Source: Azoarcus sp. L1K30 (GTDB lineage Bacteria; Pseudomonadota; Gammaproteobacteria; Burkholderiales; Rhodocyclaceae). Taken from it: a DNA stretch of 59,787 nucleotides. The translations under genes were made by a program, and so were the position numbers. Below, piece after piece: positions 1 to 11,226 of the stretch (the stretch's first letter is position 1; every line of letters starts with the position of its first letter). The notes under the pieces were generated by a model, which made no database searches, was not told where the DNA came from, and saw only the letters and a list, made by a program, of their open reading frames with translations. The stretch lies in assembly GCF_018122735.1 (NCBI RefSeq), contig NZ_JAGRRD010000001.1:2406423-2466209 (forward strand), read 5' to 3'.

Positions 1-198
1 GACCACGGCAGCGGCATTGATGGCGAGACAGCAGAGCATCTTTTCCAGCCGTTCTTCACCACCAAGAATGAAGGCATGGGAATGGGCCTCAACATCTGCC
101 GCTCCATCGCGGAACTGCATCATGGCCGCCTGACGTTTGAACCGAACCCTTCAGGCGGTACCATCTTCATCCTTACGCTACCGGTGGAACGCCCATGA
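1..198 (+). CDS. Sensor histidine kinase, C-terminal end only
   Basis: Open from the first base of the window in frame 1 (65 residues, TGA at 196-198), so the N-terminal part lies outside. What remains is the end of a HATPase domain: an N-terminal DHGSGI (G1-like box), an F-box (FQPFFTTK) and a G2 box (GMGMGLNICRSI). It would autophosphorylate a histidine and pass the phosphate to the regulator encoded next. The stop overlaps the regulator start (ATGA), which indicates translational coupling of a two-component pair. The input domain, and so the signal, cannot be seen. Confidence 0.9.
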   Translation, partial: DHGSGIDGETAEHLFQPFFTTKNEGMGMGLNICRSIAELHHGRLTFEPNPSGGTIFILTLPVERP

Positions 199-800
199 AC
201 GATGCCTGTGCCCACATCATCGACGACGACGAAGCCATTCGTGATGCCCTGCAATGGCAATTCCGCACCCGTGGCGTGGCGTGCAGAATGTGGTCGGGCG
301 CGGAGGCCTTTCTCGAGGCCTGGCAGCCGGACTGGCGCGGTTGCATCGTCCTCGACATCCGCATGGAGGGGATGAGCGGGCTCGAGTGCTTCGACGAACT
401 GCTCGACCGCAACTGCACGCTGCCGGTCATTTTCATCACTGGTCACGGCGACGTGCCGATGGCCGTCGGCGCGCTCAAGAAGGGCGCTTTCGATTTCATC
501 GAGAAGCCATTCAACGACAATGACCTGATCGAGCACGTCCAGCGCGCGATGGCGCAGGACGAGGCCAGCCAACGCGCGGCCGCCGACCGCGACACCGTGG
601 AAGCGCGCCTGGCCACCTTGACCGCACGCGAGCGGGAGGTCATGGAATTGATTCTGGAAGGAAAGTTCAACAAGGTGATCGCCGACGAACTGTCGATCTC
701 GATGCGAACAGTGGAAGCCCACCGCTCGCGCATCTTCGACAAAATGATGGTGCGCTCGGCCGTTGAGCTGGCGCAGATGCTGACTGCGCTCAGGACCTGA
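195..800 (+). CDS. FixJ/NarL-type response regulator
   Basis: A 201-residue two-domain regulator. The receiver domain (about residues 5-120) has the acidic pocket D10-D12, the phospho-acceptor D54 (VLDIRM), T82 and K104 (EKPF). A LuxR-type helix-turn-helix follows at about 138-198 (LTAREREVMELI ... ISMRTVEAHR). Phosphorylation by the overlapping kinase should switch DNA binding. Family members respond to oxygen, C4-dicarboxylates or aromatics, but nothing here identifies the signal. No dedicated target gene is adjacent: its end overlaps the end of tilS on the other strand by 11 bp. Confidence 0.9.
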   Translation: MNDACAHIIDDDEAIRDALQWQFRTRGVACRMWSGAEAFLEAWQPDWRGCIVLDIRMEGMSGLECFDELLDRNCTLPVIFITGHGDVPMAVGALKKGAFDFIEKPFNDNDLIEHVQRAMAQDEASQRAAADRDTVEARLATLTAREREVMELILEGKFNKVIADELSISMRTVEAHRSRIFDKMMVRSAVELAQMLTALRT

Positions 801-2151
801 TCGGCACCCATTCCGGCAATACGCCCTCGGCCTGGGGCGGGCAGGCAAAAGCAGCGTCGACACCAATCCCCCCAATCCACGCGACCCTGCCATCGATCTC
901 GAGCACGGGCAGTCGGTCCCGCATCCAGGGTGGAATGGCAGCTTCCTGGCACAGGTTCTTGAACGAGCGCGGAGGCCGGTTCATTGCCAGCCGCAGCCGC
1001 AACCCGGCAAAGCGCGGGACCAGTCGCGGCCCCGGATCGCACGCCAACGCCGAGCGCGCAATACCCTCCCCCCGCACGCCCCGGAACACCACCCGGCCTT
1101 CGCCCCAATCGGCGGACACGGGCGTCGGGGAGGACAGATCGACTTCGCACGCTGCAGGAAGCGCTGCAGCGGTCCACTCCAGCCAGACCTCGCCGCGGTA
1201 TGCACAGCATGACAGCGGACCGAGATCGACACGCAGCGGATGGGTCGCACCTGACGTACGCAACTGGCGCATCGCCTCGAACAGGCGCGCACGCGAGCTC
1301 GCCTCCGCCCCCCGGCAACGCGCCTGCCAACGCAGCAGATTGGCCAAGCGCGCATCCGACAGCCGCAATAGCGCCGCGTGACCCAGCACGTCGCCCCCAC
1401 AGCGGCGCGCGTCCTCCTCGGCAAGCTCGTCGAGCAGCGCCCCCGCCTCACGGAAATGCGTCGCGGCTCGCGCGATCGACGTCGACGCGGCGGGGAAGGC
1501 GGACTCGATGGCAGGCAGGATCCGATGGCGAATGTCGTTGCGGGCGAAGCGCCGGTCGCGGTTGCTGTCGTCTTCGACCCACTGCAGGTGCCGGCGCCGG
1601 GCCCACACCAGGATCGCACGTCGCCCCACCTCGAGCAAGGGACGCAGCCGCCCCGGTCCGGTCGCTGCGCCGGTCTCGACCGCGCGCATCGCGCCCGCCC
1701 CCCGCACCCCGGTGCCACGAAACAATCTGAACAGCAGTGTTTCCGCCTGGTCGTCCCGATGATGGCCGAACACCAGCCAGTCGCACACGACCGTCTTCAG
1801 GGCGTCATGACGCGCCACGCGGGCAGCGGCCTCGAGCCCGTCGGGGTGGTCACGCACCACCTCCACCGCAAACGTCTGCAGCGGAACGGCCAGCGCCGCA
1901 CACCGCTGAACGCAGAAATCGCGCCAAGCCCCGGCCGACGGGTTCAGGCCATGATGAACATGCGCCGCCTGCAGATCGAAGCCAAGGCGGGAACGCAGTT
2001 CGACCAGCAGATCGAGCAACACCACCGAATCGACGCCGCCGGACAGCGCACAGCACAGACGACTGCATGCATCAATGCCGGCCGTCTCGAGGACCGCCGA
2101 CACCTCGTCCAGCAACGACCGTTCAGCTTGCGAGTTCCTTGAAACGCCCAT
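790..2151 (-). CDS. tilS: tRNA(Ile)-lysidine synthetase TilS
   Basis: Makes lysidine at C34 of tRNA-Ile(CAU), changing it from reading AUG to AUA; ATP-dependent and cytosolic. The N-type ATP pyrophosphatase P-loop SGGVDS is at residues 37-42, and the VHHGLN and [11 protein letters not shown] signatures follow. The length of 453 residues is close to the E. coli enzyme, with the substrate-binding C-terminal region present. The longest start (2151) overlaps the end of accA by 29 bp. A later TTG or GTG start near 2115-2101 would shorten the overlap, so the N-terminus is uncertain. It is coupled to accA, a common betaproteobacterial arrangement. Confidence 0.93.
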   Translation of the reverse strand: MGVSRNSQAERSLLDEVSAVLETAGIDACSRLCCALSGGVDSVVLLDLLVELRSRLGFDLQAAHVHHGLNPSAGAWRDFCVQRCAALAVPLQTFAVEVVRDHPDGLEAAARVARHDALKTVVCDWLVFGHHRDDQAETLLFRLFRGTGVRGAGAMRAVETGAATGPGRLRPLLEVGRRAILVWARRRHLQWVEDDSNRDRRFARNDIRHRILPAIESAFPAASTSIARAATHFREAGALLDELAEEDARRCGGDVLGHAALLRLSDARLANLLRWQARCRGAEASSRARLFEAMRQLRTSGATHPLRVDLGPLSCCAYRGEVWLEWTAAALPAACEVDLSSPTPVSADWGEGRVVFRGVRGEGIARSALACDPGPRLVPRFAGLRLRLAMNRPPRSFKNLCQEAAIPPWMRDRLPVLEIDGRVAWIGGIGVDAAFACPPQAEGVLPEWVPIRS

Positions 2152-3088
2152 AGCTCATCAGCTTCTCCATCCGCTGGGCCACCAGATCGGTCGGAGACAG
2201 GGAATCCACCTGGCGCAAGGCATCGGTCAGGGCACGCTTGAGCGACTGCGCCATGGCGCGGTGGTCACGGTGGGCGCCGCCGACGGGCTCGTTGACGATC
2301 TTGTCGATCAGGCCAAGGGATTTCAGCCGCGCAGCCGTGATTCCCATGGTCTCGGCCGCCTCGGCAGCCTTGTCCGCGCTCTTCCACAGGATGGAGGCGC
2401 AACCTTCTGGGGAAATCACCGAGTAGGTGGAGTATTGCAGCATCATGACCTGATCGCCCACCGCGATCGCCAGCGCGCCACCGGACCCGCCCTCGCCGAT
2501 GATGGTGCAGATCAGCGGCACCTTGAGTTCGGCCATCACATACAGATTGTGCCCGATCGCCTCTGACTGGCCACGCTCTTCGGCGCCGATGCCTGGATAG
2601 GCGCCGGGGGTATCGACGAAGGTAAACACCGGCAGACCAAACTTCTCCGCCAGTTTCATCAGCCGCATCGCCTTGCGGTAGCCCTCGGGACGGGGCATGC
2701 CGAAGTTGCGCACGATCTTTTCCTTGGTGTCGCGTCCCTTCTGGTGGCCGATGACCACGCAGCTCTGGCCGTTGAAGCGGGCCAGGCCACCGACGATGGC
2801 CTTGTCGTCGGCAAAGGCGCGATCGCCATGCAACTCCTCGAAATCCGTAAAGATGTGCTGAACGTAGTCGAGGGTATACGGGCGCTGCGGATGGCGGGCG
2901 ACCTGCGCGATCTGCCACGGCGTAAGTTTGCCGTACAGATCCTTGGTCATGGTCAGACTCTTGGCCTCGAGCCGACCGATCTCTTCGGAGATATCGACCG
3001 CAGAATCATCCTGCACGAATCGCAACTGCTCAATCTTGCCTTCAAGCTCGGCAATCGAATGTTCGAAGTCCAGAAAGGTGGTCTTCAT
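2123..3088 (-). CDS. accA: Acetyl-CoA carboxylase carboxyltransferase subunit alpha
   Basis: Alpha half of the carboxyltransferase that moves CO2 from biotin to acetyl-CoA, the first step of fatty acid synthesis; it works with AccD, which is not in this window. The 321-residue length matches the family. The protein begins [12 protein letters not shown] and contains the crotonase-like core ([43 protein letters not shown]). The open frame continues upstream, but the ATG at 3088 is preceded by GGAAAGG and fits the family N-terminus. accB and accC lie 50 kb away in this window. Confidence 0.97.
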   Translation of the reverse strand: MKTTFLDFEHSIAELEGKIEQLRFVQDDSAVDISEEIGRLEAKSLTMTKDLYGKLTPWQIAQVARHPQRPYTLDYVQHIFTDFEELHGDRAFADDKAIVGGLARFNGQSCVVIGHQKGRDTKEKIVRNFGMPRPEGYRKAMRLMKLAEKFGLPVFTFVDTPGAYPGIGAEERGQSEAIGHNLYVMAELKVPLICTIIGEGGSGGALAIAVGDQVMMLQYSTYSVISPEGCASILWKSADKAAEAAETMGITAARLKSLGLIDKIVNEPVGGAHRDHRAMAQSLKRALTDALRQVDSLSPTDLVAQRMEKLMSYGRFKELAS

Positions 3089-3159
3089 CTGACCTTTCCC
3101 GTTGAAAAAAGTCGCCCATTGTAACCGCTCGCGCACCGTGCAATGGCAGCAAACGCAAA

Positions 3160-3194
3160 AGCAAGGGGGCGACTGCCCTGCGGCAACCGCCCCC
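3160..3194 (-). terminator. Rho-independent terminator after the BI-1 gene
   Basis: A 7-bp GC stem (GGGGGCG/CGCCCCC, 3165-3171 with 3188-3194), with further pairing inside, is followed on the minus strand by a T-rich tract with two interruptions. It lies just after the stop of the 3218-3883 gene and before accA. Confidence 0.6.
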
Positions 3195-3217
3195 AAGTCC
3201 GGACCAATCTTGAGGGA

Positions 3218-3883
3218 TCAGTCGTCGCTCATGAATCCCAGCAAGTGCAGCAGACTGGTAAAGAGATTGTAGATCGTCACGTACAAGGTGACCGTCGCCA
3301 TCACATAGTTGGTTTCTCCACCATGGATGATATTGCTGGTTTCGTAGAGGATCAGCCCCGACATCAGCAGCACGAACATCGCCGATACTGCCAGCGACAG
3401 GCCCGCCATATCGAAAAACACCGCCCCCAGTCCGGCCAGGAAAGCCACCAGGATGCCGACCATCAGGAAGCCGCCCATGAAGGAGAAATCCTTGCGCGTC
3501 GTCAGCGCATAGGCCGACAGCCCGAGGAAGATGGCCGCCGTGCCGCCCATCGCCTGAATCACCACCTGCGTGCCGTTAGGCAGCGCCAGGTAGTGCGAGA
3601 TGATCGGTCCCAGGGTGAAACCCATGAAACCGGTCAGCGCAAACACGAACAGCACGCCCAGACTACTGTTGCGGAACTTCGTGGTCAGGAACAGCAAACC
3701 GAAATAGCCCACCAGCGTGACGATGATGCCGAGTCGCGGAGCCCCCATCGCCATCGACAGCCCCGCCGTCAGGGCGGAGAAGGCAAGCGTCAGCGACAGC
3801 AGCATGTAGGTGTTTCGAATGACCTTGTTGGTCGAAAGCGCCGAGGCTTCCGACCGGGTCATCGAGGCAATGCGATTTTCCAT
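3218..3883 (-). CDS. Bax inhibitor-1/YccA family membrane protein
   Basis: A 221-residue inner-membrane protein with about seven hydrophobic segments, ending in SLLHLLGFMSDD. This pattern, with conserved acidic residues near the C-terminus, is that of the UPF0005/BI-1 family (YccA, YbhL). E. coli YccA binds and modulates FtsH; other members leak protons or calcium. The start at 3883 has a strong AAGGAG 8 nt upstream. The gene looks monocistronic, with a terminator-like hairpin downstream. No partner gene is nearby, so its role remains general membrane quality control by analogy. Confidence 0.9.
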   Translation of the reverse strand: MENRIASMTRSEASALSTNKVIRNTYMLLSLTLAFSALTAGLSMAMGAPRLGIIVTLVGYFGLLFLTTKFRNSSLGVLFVFALTGFMGFTLGPIISHYLALPNGTQVVIQAMGGTAAIFLGLSAYALTTRKDFSFMGGFLMVGILVAFLAGLGAVFFDMAGLSLAVSAMFVLLMSGLILYETSNIIHGGETNYVMATVTLYVTIYNLFTSLLHLLGFMSDD

Positions 3884-3956
3884 GTGTGACTCTCCTTGAT
3901 TCGTGCGGCAACGCCGCAATCCCGTTTGTCGTTAGATTTTCAGCCGCGCCCGGTCT

Positions 3957-4304
3957 TCAGGCCGGCATTTCGGTCAGCGCCGCGGCGCGGGTGTGTACGA
4001 CCCGTCGCGTGCGCCGCAGGCGCTGGGCCAGCACGCGCGACACGCGGTCCGCAGCCTCGTCCACCGCCGCGCGCACATCGAGCTGAGTAATGGCGAACAC
4101 GACGTCGGGCAGATTGCGCAGCCTCAACTGCACCACGCAGCGCTTGTCCGCGCCGCCCCTCGGTCCATTGACGTCCGCCACCTTCACTCTGGCCCACTGG
4201 ATATGATCACGAAACCGGCCGATCGCAAAGCGCATGCGCCGTGCCACGTAATCCTGCAGCCCCGGTGCCGCTTCCACGCCATCACAATGCAGATCGATTC
4301 GCAT
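3957..4304 (-). CDS. Short ribosome hibernation promoting factor (HPF/RaiA family)
   Basis: A 115-residue protein starting MRIDLHCDG at an ATG preceded by AGGAGA. It has the single beta-alpha fold expected of the sigma-54-modulation/S30Ae family: a basic face around ARRMRFAIGRF, and an RRTRR tract near the end. Members bind the 30S decoding centre in stationary phase and block translation. It lacks the C-terminal dimerisation domain of long HPF, so it belongs to the short class. Sequence divergence makes HPF versus RaiA uncertain. It is not next to rpoN, where HPF is often found. It diverges from the LysR gene across 128 bp. Confidence 0.75.
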   Translation of the reverse strand: MRIDLHCDGVEAAPGLQDYVARRMRFAIGRFRDHIQWARVKVADVNGPRGGADKRCVVQLRLRNLPDVVFAITQLDVRAAVDEAADRVSRVLAQRLRRTRRVVHTRAAALTEMPA

Positions 4305-4432
4305 ACTTTGTCTCCTAGGTCTGAAGCATTCACCGTCCTGCTCAAACACAGTTCGGATGCTAAGGCTCAGACTGTTCGATAAACTCCGGGTTCAACTGAA
4401 TGTTAATCTGGTTTTTTCGAACAATAGGCGCG

Positions 4433-5338
4433 ATGATCAATTTCAAGCAGCTTCATCATTTCTGGAGCGTCGCCCGCGCTGGCGGTGTCGTGCGGGCCAG
4501 CGAACGCAGCGGCCTCGCACCGCAGACGCTGTCCGGACAGATTGCGGCACTCGAAACCACCCTCGGCGTCAGTCTTTTCCGCCGTCAGGGGCGCAGGCTG
4601 GTGCTGACAGAAACCGGCGACATGGTGCTCGATTACGCGGAGGAGATCTTTCGCCTGGGCAACGAACTCGAGGACGCGCTGAGCACGCGCTCGGCCGGAC
4701 GTGCGCTTCCGTTCCGCGTCGGCGTATCGGACGTCGTTCCGAAAGCGATTGCCTATGTGCTGCTGGCCCCCTCGATGGCGATCCCCGAACCGATGCGCAT
4801 CGTCTGCCGCGAGAGCAAGCTCGATCAGCTGCTGGGTGAGCTTGCGGTGCACAAGCTCGACGTCGTGCTTGCCGACAGCCCGCTCCCGCCCAATATGGAT
4901 GTACGCGGCTACAGCCACAAACTGGGAGAGTCGCCGGTCAGCTTCTTCGCCACACCAGCCGTCACCGCGACACTGAAGGGCGCCTTCCCCGCTTGCCTGG
5001 ACGGCGCGCCGCTGCTGCTTCCGGGCGCGGACGCCTCGGTGCGGCGCCCGCTGCTGCGCTGGCTGGAAGAGAGCAAGGTGCGCCCGCGCATCGTGGGCGA
5101 ATTCGACGATAGCGCCTTGATGAACGCCTTCGGCGAAGCCGGCGTCGGGATCTTTCCTACGGCAGACCTGATCGCGGACGAAGTCTGCCGCCAGCATGGG
5201 GTGCTCAAGCTCGGCACCGCCGAGAGCGTCATGGAGTCCTTCTACGCGATTTCGGTGGAGCGCCGCCTGACGCATCCTGCGGTACGCGCGATCAGCAGCG
5301 CCGCACCGATGCAGGCCGCACCGGAAAAAGCCGGGTGA
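4433..5338 (+). CDS. nhaR: LysR-family transcriptional regulator, NhaR-like
   Basis: A 301-residue LysR regulator starting MINFKQLHHFWSVARAGGV. The winged HTH is at about 1-60 (ASERSGLAPQTLSGQIAALE), and the rest is a periplasmic-binding-like effector domain. The N-terminus and the LYFFHHFW-like motif class match NhaR, which in E. coli activates the Na+/H+ antiporter nhaA in response to sodium. No nhaA is present here, so the target is not shown. An upstream in-frame ATG at 4400 would add 11 unlikely residues. The ribosome site is weak. Confidence 0.8.
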   Translation: MINFKQLHHFWSVARAGGVVRASERSGLAPQTLSGQIAALETTLGVSLFRRQGRRLVLTETGDMVLDYAEEIFRLGNELEDALSTRSAGRALPFRVGVSDVVPKAIAYVLLAPSMAIPEPMRIVCRESKLDQLLGELAVHKLDVVLADSPLPPNMDVRGYSHKLGESPVSFFATPAVTATLKGAFPACLDGAPLLLPGADASVRRPLLRWLEESKVRPRIVGEFDDSALMNAFGEAGVGIFPTADLIADEVCRQHGVLKLGTAESVMESFYAISVERRLTHPAVRAISSAAPMQAAPEKAG

Positions 5339-5453
5339 AAAGTAGGGTGTTATCCGCGCCGGACTGCGGCGCGCGGTCCCGGGCATCGCCACCGCCGCAA
5401 CATGCAGCCGGACGGAACGGTCAAGCTGACACAAAAGGGTTTTGACGAAAGCT

Positions 5454-5461
5454 GCTAGAAT
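5454..5461 (+). promoter_or_regulatory. Extended -10 element, candidate promoter for queA-tgt
   Basis: TGC followed by TAGAAT (5456-5461), with no good -35 box. It points toward queA, 178 bp downstream, and transcription from it would cross the tRNA-Leu gene in antisense. Confidence 0.4.
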
Positions 5462-5490
5462 CCGCCGCTTTCGATGCGCGCCGACTTGCC

Positions 5491-5577
5491 TGGTGCCGGG
5501 AGAGGGACTCGAACCCTCACACTGTTACCAGCGGCGGATTTTGAATCCGCTGCGTCTACCGATTCCGCCATCCCGGC
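5491..5577 (-). tRNA. tRNA-Leu (anticodon CAA), CCA encoded
   Basis: The minus-strand transcript folds into a type II tRNA: a 7-bp acceptor stem GCCGGGA/TCCCGGC, D-arm, anticodon stem GCGGA/TCCGC with loop TTCAAAA (anticodon CAA, reading UUG), the long variable arm typical of leucine tRNAs, and a T-arm with GGTTCGAGTCC. A73 and an encoded CCA (5491-5493) complete the 3' end. Confidence 0.97.
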
Positions 5578-5591
5578 AGGGAAGGGCTCGC

Positions 5592-5621
5592 ATTATCACT
5601 GAACATGACCGATTGCGGCAA
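5592..5621 (-). promoter_or_regulatory. Candidate sigma-70 promoter of tRNA-Leu
   Basis: On the minus strand, TTGCCG (5616-5621) and GATAAT (5592-5597) are separated by 18 bp. The -10 lies 15 bp before the mature tRNA 5' end. It overlaps the region just upstream of the queA start on the other strand. Confidence 0.55.
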
Positions 5622-5638
5622 GCCGTTACGGTGAATTG

Positions 5639-7775
<2,137 letters not shown>

Positions 7776-7801
7776 TCGTCACGAGGGCAACATGGCTTCG
7801 C

Positions 7802-7810
7802 TGCTATAAT
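7802..7810 (+). promoter_or_regulatory. Extended -10 promoter for yajC-secDF
   Basis: TGC followed by a perfect TATAAT (7805-7810), 33 bp before the yajC start. No TTGACA-like -35 is seen. It would let yajC-secD-secF be transcribed independently of queA-tgt. Confidence 0.65.
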
Positions 7811-7842
7811 TCAACGCTTTTTGCAAACTCTGGAGTAACAAC

Positions 7843-8169
7843 GTGCTGATTTCCAACGCATACGCTCAAGCCGCAGGCGCAGCCGACCCGACCGGCGGAC
7901 TGATGGGCATGCTGCCTCTGATCCTGATGTTCGTGGTCCTGTGGTTCCTGATGATCCGCCCGCAGATGAAGAAAGCGAAGGAGCACAAGGCCATGGTCGA
8001 GGCCCTGAGCAAGGGCGATGAGGTCGTCACCGGTGGTGGCATCGCCGGCCGCGTCACCGATGTCGGCGACAGCTTCGTGCAGGTCGAGATCGCGGCCAAC
8101 ACCGTCGTCGCGGTGCAGAAGCAGGCCGTCGCAATGGTGTTACCCAAGGGCACACTGAAGGCCCTCTGA
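7843..8169 (+). CDS. yajC: Sec translocon accessory protein YajC
   Basis: A 108-residue single-pass inner-membrane protein of the SecDF-YajC complex. A short periplasmic N-terminus is followed by one membrane segment (LPLILMFVVLWFLMIRP) and a cytoplasmic YajC domain containing KGDEVVTGGGIAGRV. Translation starts at GTG, with GGAG 8-9 nt upstream. The strong -10 promoter and the downstream secD and secF genes give the classic context. Confidence 0.96.
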   Translation: MLISNAYAQAAGAADPTGGLMGMLPLILMFVVLWFLMIRPQMKKAKEHKAMVEALSKGDEVVTGGGIAGRVTDVGDSFVQVEIAANTVVAVQKQAVAMVLPKGTLKAL

Positions 8170-8322
8170 GCCGTTTTCAACCCGGGGGCGGCCCGCGCCG
8201 GCCCCGCGAGCGACACTCCTGCGCTGCCGAGGCGCCGGGGATGCCTTTCTCGTTGAGCGAGCGACCCGCTCCCGGGCGTGTCCGATCGCAGCAACCTCAT
8301 CCTCACCGCACAGCCCTCTACA

Positions 8323-10188
8323 ATGAATCGCTATCCACTCTGGAAGAACATCCTCATCGGGCTTGTCCTGTTGTGGGGCCTGATCTATACGTTGCCCAAC
8401 TTCTACGGCGAAGTGCCCGCGGTACAGGTTTCCAGCGGCAAGGCCACGCTCAGGCTCGACCCGACCGCCGTCACCAGCCAAGTGGCGGAAGCGCTGCGCA
8501 GCGCAGGCATCGAACATAACGGGATATTCTCCGACGCCACCAGCGTACGTGCCCGCTTTGCCAGCACCGACATCCAGATCAGGGCGAAGGACGCCATCGA
8601 GCGCGCCTTCAATCCGAATCCCCAGGACCCCTCCTACGTCGTCGCCCTGAACCTGCTGTCGGCCTCGCCTTCCTGGCTCACCGCGATTCACGCGCTGCCG
8701 ATGTATCTCGGGCTGGACCTGCGCGGCGGTGTGCACTTCCTGCTTCAGGTCGACATGCCCGGCGCCCTTACCAAGCGTCTCGACTCGACCACGGGCGATC
8801 TGCGCACGCTGATGCGCGACAAGAACGTCCGCCATGCCGGCATCACCCGCGAAGGCAATACGATCCACATCCGCTTCCGCGATGCCGAACAACGCGAAGC
8901 CGGCCGGCGCGCCATCCAGGACAGCACCAAGGACCTCCAGCTCACTGACCGCGACGACGGCAGTGACGACTTCAAGCTGGTGGCCACGCTGACGGCGCAA
9001 GCGCAGCAGACCATGCGCGACTTCGCCATCAAGCAGAACATCACTACGTTGCACAACCGCATCAACGAACTCGGTGTCGCCGAGCCGGTGATCCAGCAAC
9101 AGGGCGCCGAACGCATTGTCGTCCAGCTGCCTGGCGTGCAGGACGTGGCCAAGGCCAAGGACATCCTCGGGCGCACGGCCACGCTCGAAGTGCGCATGGT
9201 CGATGACACGCCGGGTGCGCTGGAAAACGCGTTGGCCGGCAACGTGCCATTCGGCACCGAGCTCTATTCCGAACGCGGCGGCCAGCCGTTGCTGGTGAAG
9301 AAACAAGTGGTCCTGACCGGCGACCGCCTGACCGATGCGCAGCCCGGGTTCGACAGCCAGACCAACGAGGCGGCGGTCCATCTTACGCTGGACGCCGCCG
9401 GCGCCCGTATCTTCCGTGATGTGACGCGCGAAAATGTCGGCAAGCGCATGGCGATCCTGCTGATCGAGAAGGGCAAGGGCGAGGTGGTGACCGCGCCGGT
9501 AATCCGTGGCGAGATCGGTGGCGGGCGAGTGCAGATATCCGGACGCATGACCACCACCGAAGCCAACGATGTCGCACTGCTGCTGCGCGCGGGATCGCTC
9601 GCGGCACCGATGGAGATCATCGAGGAGCGCACGGTCGGACCGAGCCTGGGCGCGGAGAACATCGCCAAGGGCTTCAACTCCACGCTGTGGGGTTTCCTCG
9701 CCATCGCGGTGTTCATGTGTGCGTATTACGCCCTGTTCGGCGTGGTTTCCACCATCGCCCTGGCGGCCAACCTGTTGTTGCTGGTGGCGCTGCTGTCGCT
9801 GCTGCAGGCCACCCTCACCCTGCCGGGCATCGCCGCCATGGCACTGACGCTGGGCATGGCCATCGACGCCAACGTGCTCATCAACGAACGCATCCGAGAG
9901 GAACTGCGCAATGGCTCGACCCCGCAGGCGGCCATCGCGGCAGGTTACGACCGCGCCTTTGACACCATTCTCGACTCCAACATCACCACCCTGATTGCAG
10001 GCATTGCGCTGCTGGTGTTCGGATCCGGTCCTGTGCGCGGATTTGCGGTCGTGCATTGCCTGGGCATCCTGACCTCGATGTTCAGTGCGGTGCTGGTATC
10101 GCGGATGATGATCAACCTGATCTACGGCCGCCGTCGCAAGGTGGAATCGCTGGCCATCGGCCAGGTGTGGAAACCGGGTAACAACTGA
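8323..10188 (+). CDS. secD: Protein translocase subunit SecD
   Basis: A 621-residue membrane protein that uses the proton gradient to pull secreted proteins out on the periplasmic side. An N-terminal membrane anchor (WKNILIGLVLLWGLIYTLP) is followed by a large periplasmic domain with LGLDLRGGVHFLL, and then five C-terminal membrane segments of the RND-like fold. The conserved membrane motif around MAIDANVLINERIREEL is intact. The ATG at 8323 (MNRYPLWKN) matches the family start; an upstream alternative at 8278 would add 15 residues. secF follows after 23 bp. Confidence 0.97.
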   Translation: MNRYPLWKNILIGLVLLWGLIYTLPNFYGEVPAVQVSSGKATLRLDPTAVTSQVAEALRSAGIEHNGIFSDATSVRARFASTDIQIRAKDAIERAFNPNPQDPSYVVALNLLSASPSWLTAIHALPMYLGLDLRGGVHFLLQVDMPGALTKRLDSTTGDLRTLMRDKNVRHAGITREGNTIHIRFRDAEQREAGRRAIQDSTKDLQLTDRDDGSDDFKLVATLTAQAQQTMRDFAIKQNITTLHNRINELGVAEPVIQQQGAERIVVQLPGVQDVAKAKDILGRTATLEVRMVDDTPGALENALAGNVPFGTELYSERGGQPLLVKKQVVLTGDRLTDAQPGFDSQTNEAAVHLTLDAAGARIFRDVTRENVGKRMAILLIEKGKGEVVTAPVIRGEIGGGRVQISGRMTTTEANDVALLLRAGSLAAPMEIIEERTVGPSLGAENIAKGFNSTLWGFLAIAVFMCAYYALFGVVSTIALAANLLLLVALLSLLQATLTLPGIAAMALTLGMAIDANVLINERIREELRNGSTPQAAIAAGYDRAFDTILDSNITTLIAGIALLVFGSGPVRGFAVVHCLGILTSMFSAVLVSRMMINLIYGRRRKVESLAIGQVWKPGNN

Positions 10189-10211
10189 GCGGAAGACGAG
10201 GACACGCAATC

Positions 10212-11144
10212 ATGGAATTTTTCCGCATCAAGAAAGACATCCCGTTCATGCGCCATGCGCTGGTGTTCAACATCATTTCGTTGATCACCTTCATCCTGGC
10301 CGTGTTCTTCCTCGCCACCCGGGGCCTGCACCTGTCGGTGGAGTTCACCGGCGGCACGCTGATCGAGGTGAGCTACGCCGATTCGGCGCGGCTCGAACCG
10401 ATTCGCGACGCACTGGGCAAGGACGGCTATCCGGACGCTCAGGTGCAGAACTTCGGCAGCGCGCGCGACGTGCTCATCCGCCTGCCGAACCGGGAGGATC
10501 TCGATACCAACCGCGTATCCGAGCGGGTGATGAACACGCTGGGCACAATCGATGGCCCCAAGGCCGAGCTGCGCCGGGTGGAATTCGTCGGGCCGCAGGT
10601 CGGCAAGGAGCTCGCGACCGATGGCGCAATGGCGCTGCTGCTGGTGATCGTGGGCATCATGCTGTATCTGGCTGTGCGTTTCGAATGGCGCTTCGCGGTA
10701 TCGGCCATCATCGCCAACCTGCACGACGTCATCATCATCCTCGGCTTTTTTGCCTTCTTCCAGTGGGAGTTTTCGCTGCCGGTGCTGGCGGCGGTCCTGG
10801 CTGTGCTGGGCTATTCGGTCAACGAGTCGGTGGTCGTGTTCGACCGCGTGCGGGAAACCTTCAAGAAGAAGCGCGCCATGAGCACCCCCGATGTGCTCAA
10901 CCACGCCATCACCAGCACGATCTCTCGGACCGTGATCACGCACGGCAGCACCCAGATGATGGTGCTGGCGATGCTGGTATTCGGCGGCGAGACGCTGTAT
11001 TACTTCGCCCTCGCCCTGACCATCGGCATCCTGTTCGGCATCTATTCCTCGGTACTGGTAGCCAGTCCGCTGGTGATGTGGCTTGGCGTCTCGCGCGAGC
11101 AGTTCATCAAGCCGAAGAAAGAAAAGGAAGAGGCCGTGGTCTGA
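10212..11144 (+). CDS. secF: Protein translocase subunit SecF
   Basis: A 310-residue partner of SecD. It has an N-terminal membrane segment, a periplasmic domain with VEFTGGTLIEV, and a five-helix membrane bundle with the conserved YSVNESVVVFDRVRE motif, the counterpart of the SecD proton-path motif. It ends in a charged, lysine-rich tail. A strong terminator 25 bp downstream closes the queA-tgt-yajC-secD-secF unit. Confidence 0.97.
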   Translation: MEFFRIKKDIPFMRHALVFNIISLITFILAVFFLATRGLHLSVEFTGGTLIEVSYADSARLEPIRDALGKDGYPDAQVQNFGSARDVLIRLPNREDLDTNRVSERVMNTLGTIDGPKAELRRVEFVGPQVGKELATDGAMALLLVIVGIMLYLAVRFEWRFAVSAIIANLHDVIIILGFFAFFQWEFSLPVLAAVLAVLGYSVNESVVVFDRVRETFKKKRAMSTPDVLNHAITSTISRTVITHGSTQMMVLAMLVFGGETLYYFALALTIGILFGIYSSVLVASPLVMWLGVSREQFIKPKKEKEEAVV

Positions 11145-11169
11145 GTACGCCATGCTCCACAATCAAGAA

Positions 11170-11192
11170 GGGCACCGGTCGGTGCCCTTTTT
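11170..11192 (+). terminator. Rho-independent terminator after secF
   Basis: A perfect 8-bp stem GGGCACCG/CGGTGCCC with a 2-nt centre (11170-11187), followed directly by TTTTT. A textbook terminator for the secDF operon; the stem may also serve the converging DUF2322 gene. Confidence 0.92.
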
Positions 11193-11226
11193 CATGTCAT
11201 GGCCCTGCCTTCTGCACGACAGCCGC

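Noticed and set aside
8140-10209. A 689-codon minus-strand open frame across secD
   Set aside because: A shadow frame of secD, rich in His, Arg and Gln as expected for antisense of GC-rich coding DNA.
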